Shown one piece after another: positions 15,549 to 21,828 of a stretch of 31,000 nucleotides of DNA. A model generated the notes under the pieces. That model saw only the letters and a list, made by a program, of their open reading frames with translations, made no database searches and was not told the origin of the DNA. Each line of letters begins with the position of its first letter. The stretch's first letter is position 1. The stretch is from positions 1-31,000 of the forward strand of contig DDXK01000132.1 in the NCBI GenBank assembly GCA_002347185.1, read 5' to 3'. Source of the DNA: Desulfobulbaceae bacterium UBA2262. GTDB lineage: Bacteria > Desulfobacterota > Desulfobulbia > Desulfobulbales > Desulfurivibrionaceae. The translations under genes were made by a program, and so were the position numbers.

Positions 15549-15746
15549 TCATTTCTTTTTTGGCAGCCCGTTTTTTGCCAATTCTTCAATCGTGAAGAGT
15601 AAAAAGAGAAGCAGAAAAACAGAACCTACACAATAGAGAAGAGACAGCCAGAATTCAGGATACAAGGAGTCAATCAACGCATAGGCCAATAACAGGTAGA
15701 AAAGCTTGCCAGCCAGCAGGCACAGAAAAAAGAGAAAGCTCAGCAT
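15549..15746 (-). CDS. Small hydrophobic membrane protein, unknown function
   Basis: A 65-residue protein with two predicted membrane helices (about residues 3-24 and 32-53) and a charged C-terminal tail, EELAKNGLPKKK. It resembles no family I can name. The ATG at 15746 has a GGAG ribosome-binding site 7 bases upstream, and base use is more AT-rich than the neighbours. It lies between rlmB and the MFS gene on the same strand; a run of two hairpins (15759-15816) separates it from rlmB. The length, start context and hydrophobic pattern make it a plausible gene, but a chance open frame is possible. Confidence 0.55.
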   Translation of the reverse strand: MLSFLFFLCLLAGKLFYLLLAYALIDSLYPEFWLSLLYCVGSVFLLLFLLFTIEELAKNGLPKKK

Positions 15747-15758
15747 CTCGCGCTCCAG

Positions 15759-15816
15759 GGGATAAAGGATGTTTTATCCCATGATGGCATAGAGGCTGGG
15801 ACAAATGATGTCCCAG
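15759..15816. repeat. Tandem hairpins downstream of rlmB
   Basis: Two perfect inverted repeats lie close together: GGGATAAA (15759-15766) with TTTATCCC (15773-15780), and CTGGGACA (15796-15803) with TGTCCCAG (15809-15816). Neither is followed by a clean T-run on the minus strand. They lie between the rlmB stop and the small membrane protein gene and may attenuate or stabilise read-through transcripts. Confidence 0.45.
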
Positions 15817-15844
15817 GTAAAATTTTTCTTTACATCGAGTCGTG

Positions 15845-16600
15845 CTAGAGGCCGCTCCGCCGCTGGCGGACCATCTCGAAGAGGATGATGCCGGCTGCCA
15901 CCGAGGCGTTCAGGGAGTTGAGGGTCCCGGCCATGGGGATGGAGACGATGACGTCGCAATGCTCGCGGATCAGGGGGCGGATGCCCTTGCCCTCGCCGCC
16001 CACTACCAGACAGACCGGGCCGCTGAATCTGGTGCGGTAGAGGGATTGTCTGGCCTCACCCGCCGCTCCGTAGACCCAGAATCCCTTCTCCTTCAGGGTT
16101 TCCAGGGCGGCGGCCAGGTTGGTCACCAGGCAGAGCTTGACATGGGCCATGGCCCCGGCTGCCGCCTTGGCCGCAGTGGCGTTGAGGGGGGCCGAGCGGT
16201 CCTTGGTCATGATGACGCCGCAGGCCCCTGCCGCCGCGGCGGAGCGGATGATGGCCCCCAGGTTGTGCGGATCCTGGATCAGATCCAGGGCCACGACAAT
16301 GGGGTGCTCTTCCTGGCGCAGGTCGGAGAGCAGGTCGTCGAGACTGGTGGTGGCCACCGGCGCCACCCGGGCCATCACCCCCTGGTGGTTCTGCTGGGCC
16401 GTGCCGGGAAAGCGCTGGGCCGGCAGAAAGCGGACCTTGATTCCCTGCTGCTGGGCAAGATCGATGATCTCCTGCAGCTTCCTGCCGCCCTTGTGCTGCT
16501 GGACCATGATCTCCCGGACCTTGCGGGGCTGGAGGCGCAGCAGTTCAAGGACAGGATGGATGCCCCAGAGCAGTTCTTCGTTGGCTCCCTGTTCAGCCAT
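15845..16600 (-). CDS. rlmB: SpoU/TrmH-family rRNA 2'-O-methyltransferase (RlmB-type)
   Basis: A 251-residue SPOUT methyltransferase. An N-terminal substrate-binding part (LLWGIHPVLELLRLQPRKVREIMVQQ) precedes the trefoil-knot domain with its three motifs: VALDLIQDPHNLGAIIRSAAAAG, CLVVGGEGKGIRPLIREHCD, and IPMAGTLNSLNASVAAGIILFE. RlmB methylates G2251 in the 23S rRNA peptidyl-transferase centre. Length and motifs fit this branch; another TrmH paralogue with a different rRNA target is possible. The start is 9 bases from the gmk stop, so it is the last gene of the hldE1-yicC-remA-gmk-rlmB run. Confidence 0.93.
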   Translation of the reverse strand: MAEQGANEELLWGIHPVLELLRLQPRKVREIMVQQHKGGRKLQEIIDLAQQQGIKVRFLPAQRFPGTAQQNHQGVMARVAPVATTSLDDLLSDLRQEEHPIVVALDLIQDPHNLGAIIRSAAAAGACGVIMTKDRSAPLNATAAKAAAGAMAHVKLCLVTNLAAALETLKEKGFWVYGAAGEARQSLYRTRFSGPVCLVVGGEGKGIRPLIREHCDVIVSIPMAGTLNSLNASVAAGIILFEMVRQRRSGL

Positions 16601-16609
16601 GGCGAACGC

Positions 16610-17233
16610 TTATCCTCTCCCCTCGAGGGCGGCCAGCTCGATGGGCAGACCGGCGGCATCGCGACGGGCCCGGCAGCGTTCGGCCAGGATCACGGCCGTA
16701 AGCATCTGGGTCGCCTCTTCCAGCCGGTCGTTGATCACCAGATAGTCGTAGAGCGCGGCGTCTTCCATCTCCTTCCGGGCGTTGTTCAGGCGGAGGCGGA
16801 TGGTTTCCTCCTGGTCGGTGCCGCGGCCGCGCAGCCGTTTTTCCAGCTCCTGCCAGGAAGGGGGGGCGATGAAGAGGAAGATGGCTTTGCTCCCCGTCAT
16901 GGCCCTGATCTGGCGGGCGCCCTGCACGTCGATGTCGAGGAAGATGTCGATTCCCTTCCCCAGCTCCTCTTCCACCGCCTTCCGGCTGGTGCCGTAGAGG
17001 TTGCCATGCACCTCGGCCCATTCGAGGAAGGCGCCTTGTTCCCGCATGGCCATGAATTCCTCGCGGCTGACAAAATGGTAGTCGCGGCCGTTCTTCTCGC
17101 CGGCCCTTGGCGGCCGGGTGGTGTGCGAAACCGAGAAGGCGAGGTTGCTCACCCTGGCGAAGAGCTCCCTCAGAATGGTGGTCTTGCCGGCCCCGGAGGG
17201 TGCGGAGATGACGAAAAGATTTCCCCTGTTCAT
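16610..17233 (-). CDS. gmk: Guanylate kinase
   Basis: Gmk phosphorylates GMP to GDP. The 207-residue product has the P-loop FVISAPSGAGKTTILREL, the GMP-binding SVSHTTRPPRAGEKNGRDYHFVS and FLEWAEVHGNLYGTSRKAVEE segments, DIFLDIDVQGARQIR and the lid region LEKRLRGRGTDQEETIRLRL. Its ATG overlaps the remA stop (ATGA), indicating translational coupling. The yicC-remA-gmk order is widespread in bacteria. Confidence 0.97.
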   Translation of the reverse strand: MNRGNLFVISAPSGAGKTTILRELFARVSNLAFSVSHTTRPPRAGEKNGRDYHFVSREEFMAMREQGAFLEWAEVHGNLYGTSRKAVEEELGKGIDIFLDIDVQGARQIRAMTGSKAIFLFIAPPSWQELEKRLRGRGTDQEETIRLRLNNARKEMEDAALYDYLVINDRLEEATQMLTAVILAERCRARRDAAGLPIELAALEGRG

Positions 17234-17514
17234 CTGCCCGCCCTTTCCCCTGCATCTTCTTCGCGTTTCTCGTAGGAGCTCAGGAAACGCATGGTGATGG
17301 TTTCCGGCTGCACCGAGGAAAGCACGATGTGATTGCTGTCCAGGATAATGATGGAGCGGGTCCGCCGGCCTTCGGTGACGTCGATCAACCGTTTCTGCTC
17401 CTTGGCTTCCTCGCGCAATTTTTTCATGGGCGAGGATTTGGGATTCACCACCGCGAGTACCCGGCTGGCGAGCACCGCGTTGCCGAAGCCCACATTGATC
17501 ATTCGTTGGTCCAT
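17230..17514 (-). CDS. remA: DUF370 / RemA-like regulatory protein
   Basis: A 94-residue protein of the DUF370 family: MINVGFGNAVLASRVLAVVNPKSSPMKKLREEAKEQKRLIDVTEGRRTRSIIILDSNHIVLSSVQPETI. In Bacillus subtilis RemA is a DNA-binding activator of matrix and osmoprotection genes; in other phyla the role is inferred only. The conserved GFGN, NP.S.P..., and R.R...I.DS.H...S stretches are present. The C-terminal ~20 residues (RFLSSYEKREEDAGERAGR) are a variable charged tail. It lies between yicC and gmk and overlaps the gmk start by 4 bases. The next in-frame Met (residue 5) is an alternative start. Confidence 0.93.
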   Translation of the reverse strand: MDQRMINVGFGNAVLASRVLAVVNPKSSPMKKLREEAKEQKRLIDVTEGRRTRSIIILDSNHIVLSSVQPETITMRFLSSYEKREEDAGERAGR

Positions 17515-17609
17515 GGCCTTTTCCGCATTCAGAATGAAGAATTAAGGGGGGGATGGAAGCAGTGAAGGGCGAGGCGACTTCGTCGGGATTCTTGCCTTCT
17601 GCGCCTCCC

Positions 17610-18494
17610 TCACTCTAAGTTCTGCACCTGTTCCCTGAGCTTTTCCACCTCGGTCTTCAGCTCCACCGTCAGGTGGGCGGTGGGGGCGTCGGAGATCTTG
17701 GAAGCCAGGGTGTTGATTTCCCGTAAAAATTCCTGAAGGAGAAAGTCAAGGCGCCGCCCGACCGGCTCGTCTGCCGCGAGAAAGCCGGCGAACTGGCTGA
17801 TATGGCTGCGCAGGCGCACCACCTCTTCGGTGACGTCGGACTTGTCCGCCATGAGCGCCACCTCCTGCGCCAGACGAAGCGGATCGAGATTCACGCCCTG
17901 CAGAAGATTGGCCAGTCGCTCCTGCAGTTTTTCACTGCGCCGTTCGACCATGGCAGGGATATCCTGGCTGATGCGCTCCACCGTCTCGGCAAAGGCGGTG
18001 AGACGGCTGCTCAGCTCCTTTTTCAGCGCCTCGCCTTCCTGCTCCCGCATGACCAGGGCATTGGCCAGGGCCAGTCGCAGAGCTTCTTCCATGCCTGGCC
18101 AGACCGTGTCGAGGTCTTCCTCCTCCTCATGGGCGGTGATGAGTTCCCGAAAATCCTTGAGCATGGCCAGGGTGGGGGCGTCGGGCAGGTTCAGCTCCTG
18201 CCGGATATTCTCCAGGCACTGCTGGTAATTGCGGGCCAGGGGCAGATTGACCTGCAGGCGGATCGTGTCGCCGGTGTCGGCGCCCGGGGTGACGAAGACA
18301 TCGACATGGCCGCGGCTGTAATGGCCGGAGATTTCTTTTTTGATCCGGTCTTCCAGGCCCAGGTACTTGCGGGGCAGCTTGATGGCGGGATCGAAGAATT
18401 TGTGGTTCACGGAGCGGATCTCGACGCTCCAGCTTTTTCCGCCCTGCTCCGAGTCGCCGCGGCCGTAAGCGGTCATGCTCAGGGGCCTTTTCAT
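17610..18494 (-). CDS. yicC: YicC family protein (putative endoribonuclease)
   Basis: A 294-residue cytoplasmic protein with both YicC domains. The N-terminal domain starts LSMTAYGRGDSEQGGKSWSVEIRSVNHKFFD; the C-terminal DUF1732 domain holds DVTEEVVRLRSHISQF, EPVGRRLDFLLQEFLREINTLASKISD and ends EVEKLREQVQNLE, all strongly conserved. The E. coli homologue is a stress-related ribonuclease acting on small RNA; function here is inferred from family. The start overlaps the hldE1 stop (ATGA). A gap of 95 bases separates it from remA, in which I see no terminator. Confidence 0.96.
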   Translation of the reverse strand: MKRPLSMTAYGRGDSEQGGKSWSVEIRSVNHKFFDPAIKLPRKYLGLEDRIKKEISGHYSRGHVDVFVTPGADTGDTIRLQVNLPLARNYQQCLENIRQELNLPDAPTLAMLKDFRELITAHEEEEDLDTVWPGMEEALRLALANALVMREQEGEALKKELSSRLTAFAETVERISQDIPAMVERRSEKLQERLANLLQGVNLDPLRLAQEVALMADKSDVTEEVVRLRSHISQFAGFLAADEPVGRRLDFLLQEFLREINTLASKISDAPTAHLTVELKTEVEKLREQVQNLE

Positions 18495-19480
18495 GCGATG
18501 GCCTCCAGCAGTTCGGCGGTGGAGGCCGTGGCCGTGCCCACCTTGCCGACGACGATGCCGGCGGCAAAATTGGCGATGGTGGCGGCATCGGCCGCAGAAA
18601 GGCCGACAGCCATGCCGAGGGCCAGGGTGGCGATCACGGTGTCTCCGGCGCCGGTGACATCGTACACCTCCTTGGCCATGGTGGGGATGGTGAACATCGG
18701 TCTGCCTTTTTCGTAGAGAGCCATGCCTGCCTCGCCGCGGGTGATGAGGACGGCATGGCAGCGCAGCTTCTCCTGCAGGAGCCGGGCCGCGGCCTGCAGC
18801 TCTTCCTCGCTGCGGATGCTCAGCCCCGACATGCGTTCCGCCTCGTGGTGGTTGGGGGTGATGATGGTGGCCTCCTTGAAGCGCTCCGGGTTGTATGGTT
18901 TCGGGTCGACTATCATCGGAATCTTCATTTTTTTGAGCTTTTTCCGCAGCTGCTCCATGAGGGGCATGTTGATCATGCCCTTGTTGTAATCGGAGACGAT
19001 GACGGCATTGAAATCCGCCAGATTGGCGTCCAGGAAGCGGAAGATCTCAGCCAGCCGCTCAGGGGCAGGCTCTCCGGTTTTTTCCCGGTCGAAGCGGACA
19101 ACCTGCTGACTCTGGGCGACAATCCGAGTTTTCAGGGTGGTTGGCCGGTTGGCGGTGCGGACGATCCCGGCCGTGGAGGAGCCGAGGTCGGCCAGCAGGG
19201 TGAGCAGGTGGTCTCCCATGGCATCCTTGCCGATCAGGCCGCAAAGGCTTGCTTCGCCTTCCTGGGCATAGATGTTGTGCAGGACGTTGGCCGCGCCGCC
19301 CAGGAGCAGGCTTTCGTGGGTGACATCCACCACCGGCACCGGCGCCTCCGGCGAGATGCGGGAAACCGAGCCCCAGATGAAGTGATCGACAATGATGTCG
19401 CCGAGCACCAGAACCTTGGCGTCACGGAAGCGTTGCACGGCCGAGCGCAGCTGTTTTCTTTTCGGGCTGGTCAGGGTCAA
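18491..19480 (-). CDS. rfaE1: D-glycero-beta-D-manno-heptose-7-phosphate kinase (ribokinase family)
   Basis: A 329-residue PfkB-type sugar kinase of the RfaE domain I (HldE N-terminal) class, which phosphorylates heptose-7-phosphate for LPS inner core. Landmarks: VLVLGDIIVDHFIWGSVSRISPEAPVPVVDV, LLGGAANVLHNIYAQEG, VIVSDYNKGMI, ITPNHHEAERMSG and the C-terminal anion hole/base motif EVYDVTGAGDTVIATLALG. The cytidylyltransferase domain of bifunctional HldE is absent, so a separate rfaE2 gene is expected elsewhere. The start is assigned to TTG 19480: AAGGAG (19488-19493, minus strand) sits about 8 bases upstream and homology begins right after. A further upstream TTG (19573) overlaps the promoter -10 and is rejected. 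Confidence 0.92.
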   Translation of the reverse strand: MTLTSPKRKQLRSAVQRFRDAKVLVLGDIIVDHFIWGSVSRISPEAPVPVVDVTHESLLLGGAANVLHNIYAQEGEASLCGLIGKDAMGDHLLTLLADLGSSTAGIVRTANRPTTLKTRIVAQSQQVVRFDREKTGEPAPERLAEIFRFLDANLADFNAVIVSDYNKGMINMPLMEQLRKKLKKMKIPMIVDPKPYNPERFKEATIITPNHHEAERMSGLSIRSEEELQAAARLLQEKLRCHAVLITRGEAGMALYEKGRPMFTIPTMAKEVYDVTGAGDTVIATLALGMAVGLSAADAATIANFAAGIVVGKVGTATASTAELLEAIA

Positions 19481-19572
19481 CGATGGGCTCCTTTTGTGAA
19501 AAATCGCGCTATTCCAGTACGTTCGGCACGCTTCTGCCGCAGGCGAGTCGGCCGGAGGCGGGAAGAGAGGCA

Positions 19573-19601
19573 ATTATAGACTTCCCTTCCCTGATGGGCA
19601 A
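19573..19601 (-). promoter_or_regulatory. Sigma-70 promoter of the rfaE1-yicC-remA-gmk-rlmB operon
   Basis: Read on the minus strand, TTGCCC (19601-19596), a 17-base spacer and a perfect TATAAT (19578-19573). Transcription would start near 19566, giving a leader of about 86 bases before the TTG start of rfaE1. Confidence 0.6.
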
Positions 19602-19644
19602 GAAAAGAGTGCGGGCCGGCAAATTGTTCTTGGGGCTCCGGATC

Positions 19645-19679
19645 AAAAAAGGCCCTGCCGGGGTGAACCGGCAGGGCCT
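19645..19679 (-). terminator. Rho-independent terminator of the Sec-rhodanese gene
   Basis: A perfect 12-bp stem, on the plus strand AGGCCCTGCCGG (19650-19661) and CCGGCAGGGCCT (19668-19679) with a 6-base loop. On the minus strand it is followed by six T (19650-19645). It lies about 46 bases after the stop of the rhodanese gene and just before the promoter of the rfaE1 operon. Confidence 0.9.
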
Positions 19680-19724
19680 GATAAGGGAGAAAACAGGGAA
19701 AACCCGTTTCCTATGGGTTTTTGC

Positions 19725-21041
19725 CTATTCGGTTGCCGTGCACTTGCCTCCCTCGCACTCGACGTCGGCAACCAGCACCCGCGCCTTGATGCCGGCCTTC
19801 TTCAGGGCGGGGACCGCCATTTCCGCCCGGGCGCCGGTGGTGCAGTGCGCCAGGATTTCCTTGTCCTTGGGCAGCTCGCCGATGCGGGCCTCGATCTCGT
19901 CAAGGGGGATATGCACGGAGTTGGCGAATCTGCCGTCCGTCACCTCATCGTTGGTTCGTACGTCAAGGATCAGCTGTTGCGGGTTGCCCTCCACCGCCTT
20001 CATGAAGTCGGCCAGGCTCACCTCGCCCTTGCCCATCTGACGCTTCCAGGTGATTTCGGCCGGGGTGGGGCCTTTGGCCAGCGGGCCTTTCCAGGTGGCC
20101 ACGCCGCCATGCCAGATCGAGCCTTTTTTGCAGCCCCATTTTTTGACCATCATGTAGGCTTTTTCGGCATCGGCCAGGGTGTCGCCATAGACGACGACGG
20201 GCGCCTTCTGGATACTGGGCAGATCATCCTCCCGGTCGGGCAGGCTTGCCAGCGGGATGTTGTGGGCGCGGGGTATGTGGCCTGCCTCGTAGGCCTCCTT
20301 GGCGCGGAGGTCGATGAGAACGATGTTGCCGGATTTGACAAATTTTTCAGAGGCAAACATGTTGTGGCCGGTTTTGCTCCAGCCAGGGGTGCCCTGCAGG
20401 TAAACACGAACATTCTTGTAACCCATTTTCACCGCCAGACCGGCGGATGCGGTGCTCATCCCTCAGGTGGGGCCCCCGCAGTAGAAAACAAGCATGGTGT
20501 TGTTGAGTTTGGCGTCGCCGGGGAAGCGGGCGGCCCCGATTTTTTTCAGGTCATCCACCGGGATGGAGACAGCGTTGGGGATGTGGCCTTCGTGGTAGCG
20601 GGGGGCGGGCCTGGAATCGACGAGGAAAAAATTGGCCTCGCTCGGTCCCTGATTGACGAGCTTCACCAGCTCTTCGGTGCTGATCTCGGTGACGCCCGGG
20701 GGCAGCTCGGCAAGCTTGGGCTTGATGACCGTGGCCACCCTCTCCTTGCCCTGGCCGGAGAATTCGATGATGGCCGCCTCGCCTTCCGCTGCGTGCTCAA
20801 GGCCCGTGGTGTTGTCGTCGAACTTGACCATCTCGGTGCCGTCCTTGACCTCGATGGTGATGGTTTTTGCCTTGTTGGACTTGCCGGTGACCTTGCCCGT
20901 GAGGACGTTCTTGGCTTGGGCGGCGGCCGCCGGAGCCTGCTCCGCTGCCTGGGCCTCATGCAAGGAGCCAGCCGGACCGCTCACCAGAAAGGCGGCAAAG
21001 ACCAGGAAGGGGACAAATTTCAATAGCCGTTTTTTCTTCAT
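19725..21041 (-). CDS. Exported triple-rhodanese protein, predicted selenoprotein (in-frame TGA = Sec193)
   Basis: One 438-residue protein if TGA at 20465-20463 is read as selenocysteine. A signal peptide (residues 1-32, ending in AQA) predicts periplasmic export. Residues about 43-110 form a small beta-rich domain (LTGKVTGKSNKAKTITIEV). Rhodanese 1 (about 113-225) has the loop FYCGGPT-U-GMS with Cys188 and Sec193. Rhodanese 2 (about 235-318) has no Cys at the loop (VVVYGDTL), so is probably structural. Rhodanese 3 (about 340-430) has the canonical AHCTTGARAEMA with Cys400. Reading frame and family similarity continue unbroken across the TGA. The ATG at 21041 has AAAGGAG 7 bases upstream. A SECIS-like hairpin follows the TGA (20430-20449). 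The alternative is two separate proteins or a nonsense mutation. A sulfur or selenium transfer or redox role is inferred. Confidence 0.82.
20430..20449 (-). promoter_or_regulatory. Putative bacterial SECIS element after the in-frame TGA
   Basis: On the minus strand, 21 bases after the TGA, a stem CCGCC (20446-20442) pairs with GGCGG (20436-20432) around the loop GGTCT (20441-20437). A single bulged T (20447) and two more pairs (A-T, C-G) extend it. A GG-starting apical loop followed by U and a bulged U on the 5' side are features of the E. coli fdhF SECIS bound by SelB. The loop-to-TGA spacing is in the range described for bacterial SECIS elements. Confidence 0.65.
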
Positions 21042-21130
21042 GCAGGTTCTCCTTTGTCGCTGAGTAGTGATGGTTGGCGTTTCAAGGTGATGCATTTTCC
21101 CGCTGTTCGCTTTCCTCCTTGTGTTCTTTT

Positions 21131-21535
21131 TTAATGAAGCCGCAGAGCCTGCTGCACGCTCCGCAGCAAAAGTTCGGGAGTGAACGGTTTGGTGAGGCAG
21201 GCTCGGCATCCCTGCGCCATGAGCCTTTGCACCGTGGAGGCCTCGACATCCTCCGCTAAGACCAGAAACGGCACCGGAATATCTCCGTGGGCAAGTCCTT
21301 CCAGAAAACCAAGGGGCGATTTATCCGGGCCGCTGTCCATGTCGGCGATGAAAAGGTCGATGGCGGCCGGGGTGTCCTGGAGCCGACGCATTGTGGTCAA
21401 GGCCTCCGTGACGCTGTCGGCGACACTGACCTGGTAGCGTGCCTGCTTGAGCATCAGCGCGATGCTATGCCGCAGGTTCTCCTCTCCTTCCGAGAGAAGG
21501 ATATGGCTGATGTGCGCGCTTTGGGCTGCCAGCAT
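21131..21535 (-). CDS. Stand-alone receiver-domain (CheY-like) protein
   Basis: A 134-residue protein consisting of one receiver domain and no output domain. HILLSEGEENLRHSIALMLKQARYQVSVAD forms strand 1, helix 1 and strand 2, with an acidic cluster (E16, E18, E19) in place of the usual DD. AIDLFIADMDSG carries the probable phospho-acceptor Asp65, and CLTKPFTPELL the conserved Lys116. The ATG at 21535 has a GGAG directly adjacent, an unusually short spacing. It lies 52 bases downstream of the predicted start of a sigma-54-type promoter and 89 bases upstream of the Sec-rhodanese gene without a terminator between, so the two are probably one transcript. Its phosphodonor is likely the nearby histidine kinase, but this is inference. 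Confidence 0.85.
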   Translation of the reverse strand: MLAAQSAHISHILLSEGEENLRHSIALMLKQARYQVSVADSVTEALTTMRRLQDTPAAIDLFIADMDSGPDKSPLGFLEGLAHGDIPVPFLVLAEDVEASTVQRLMAQGCRACLTKPFTPELLLRSVQQALRLH

Positions 21536-21596
21536 CTCCGGACCGGTAAGTTTTTTTGCATGCCATAACGTCTATCTGCTCACATTTTTTTTCAAT

Positions 21597-21613
21597 ATGC
21601 AAGAGTGGTGCCG
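21597..21613 (-). promoter_or_regulatory. Sigma-54-type (-24/-12) promoter
   Basis: On the minus strand CGGCACC-ACTC-TTGCA closely matches the consensus TGGCACG-N4-TTGCW: invariant GG (21612-21611) and GC (21600-21599) are separated by exactly 10 bases. Transcription would start near 21587, about 52 bases before the receiver gene. The neighbouring regulator at 21829-23250 is an NtrC-type sigma-54 activator. Confidence 0.6.
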
Positions 21614-21665
21614 CAAGATTTTTTCAGCCGTAATCGCCTGAACTTGCTGGGGAATGCTTTGCGTT

Positions 21666-21681
21666 GGGAGGCATGCCCCCC
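21666..21681. promoter_or_regulatory. Possible upstream activator site
   Basis: A 16-bp dyad, GGGAGGCA (21666-21673) and TGCCCCCC (21674-21681), 7 of 8 positions symmetric, is centred about 86 bases upstream of the predicted sigma-54 start, where NtrC-type enhancer sites commonly lie. The motif is not known; only one full copy is evident. Confidence 0.25.
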
Positions 21682-21786
21682 GGGCGGCGTGGGTGCAAAG
21701 GATTTTGACAGGGTCGGGGTGCGACGGGAAAAAGGCAGGGAGTGTAAGGAGGGAAGGGGTTGCCGGGCTGCAAAGAACCTTGCGGG

Positions 21787-21820
21787 AGGTTGCCAGGGCC
21801 TGCCCGGACCCTGACAACCT
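21787..21820 (-). terminator. Hairpin after the NtrC-type regulator gene
   Basis: On the minus strand AGGTTGTCAGGG pairs with CCCTGGCAACCT (12 bp with one U-G pair) around a 10-base loop, starting 8 bases after the stop codon. In the plus-strand RNA the same position is a C-A mismatch, which suggests it acts on the minus-strand transcript. The following T content is weak (TTCTTT). Confidence 0.55.
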
Positions 21821-21828
21821 TCCTGCTT

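Noticed and set aside
20463..20465. Reading the rhodanese region as two separate genes or a pseudogene
   Set aside because: Same frame and family similarity continue on both sides of the TGA; the codon is at an active-site position; a SECIS-like hairpin follows; and a single terminator ends the unit. The downstream ATG (20459) has only an adjacent GAGGG and would start inside a rhodanese fold.
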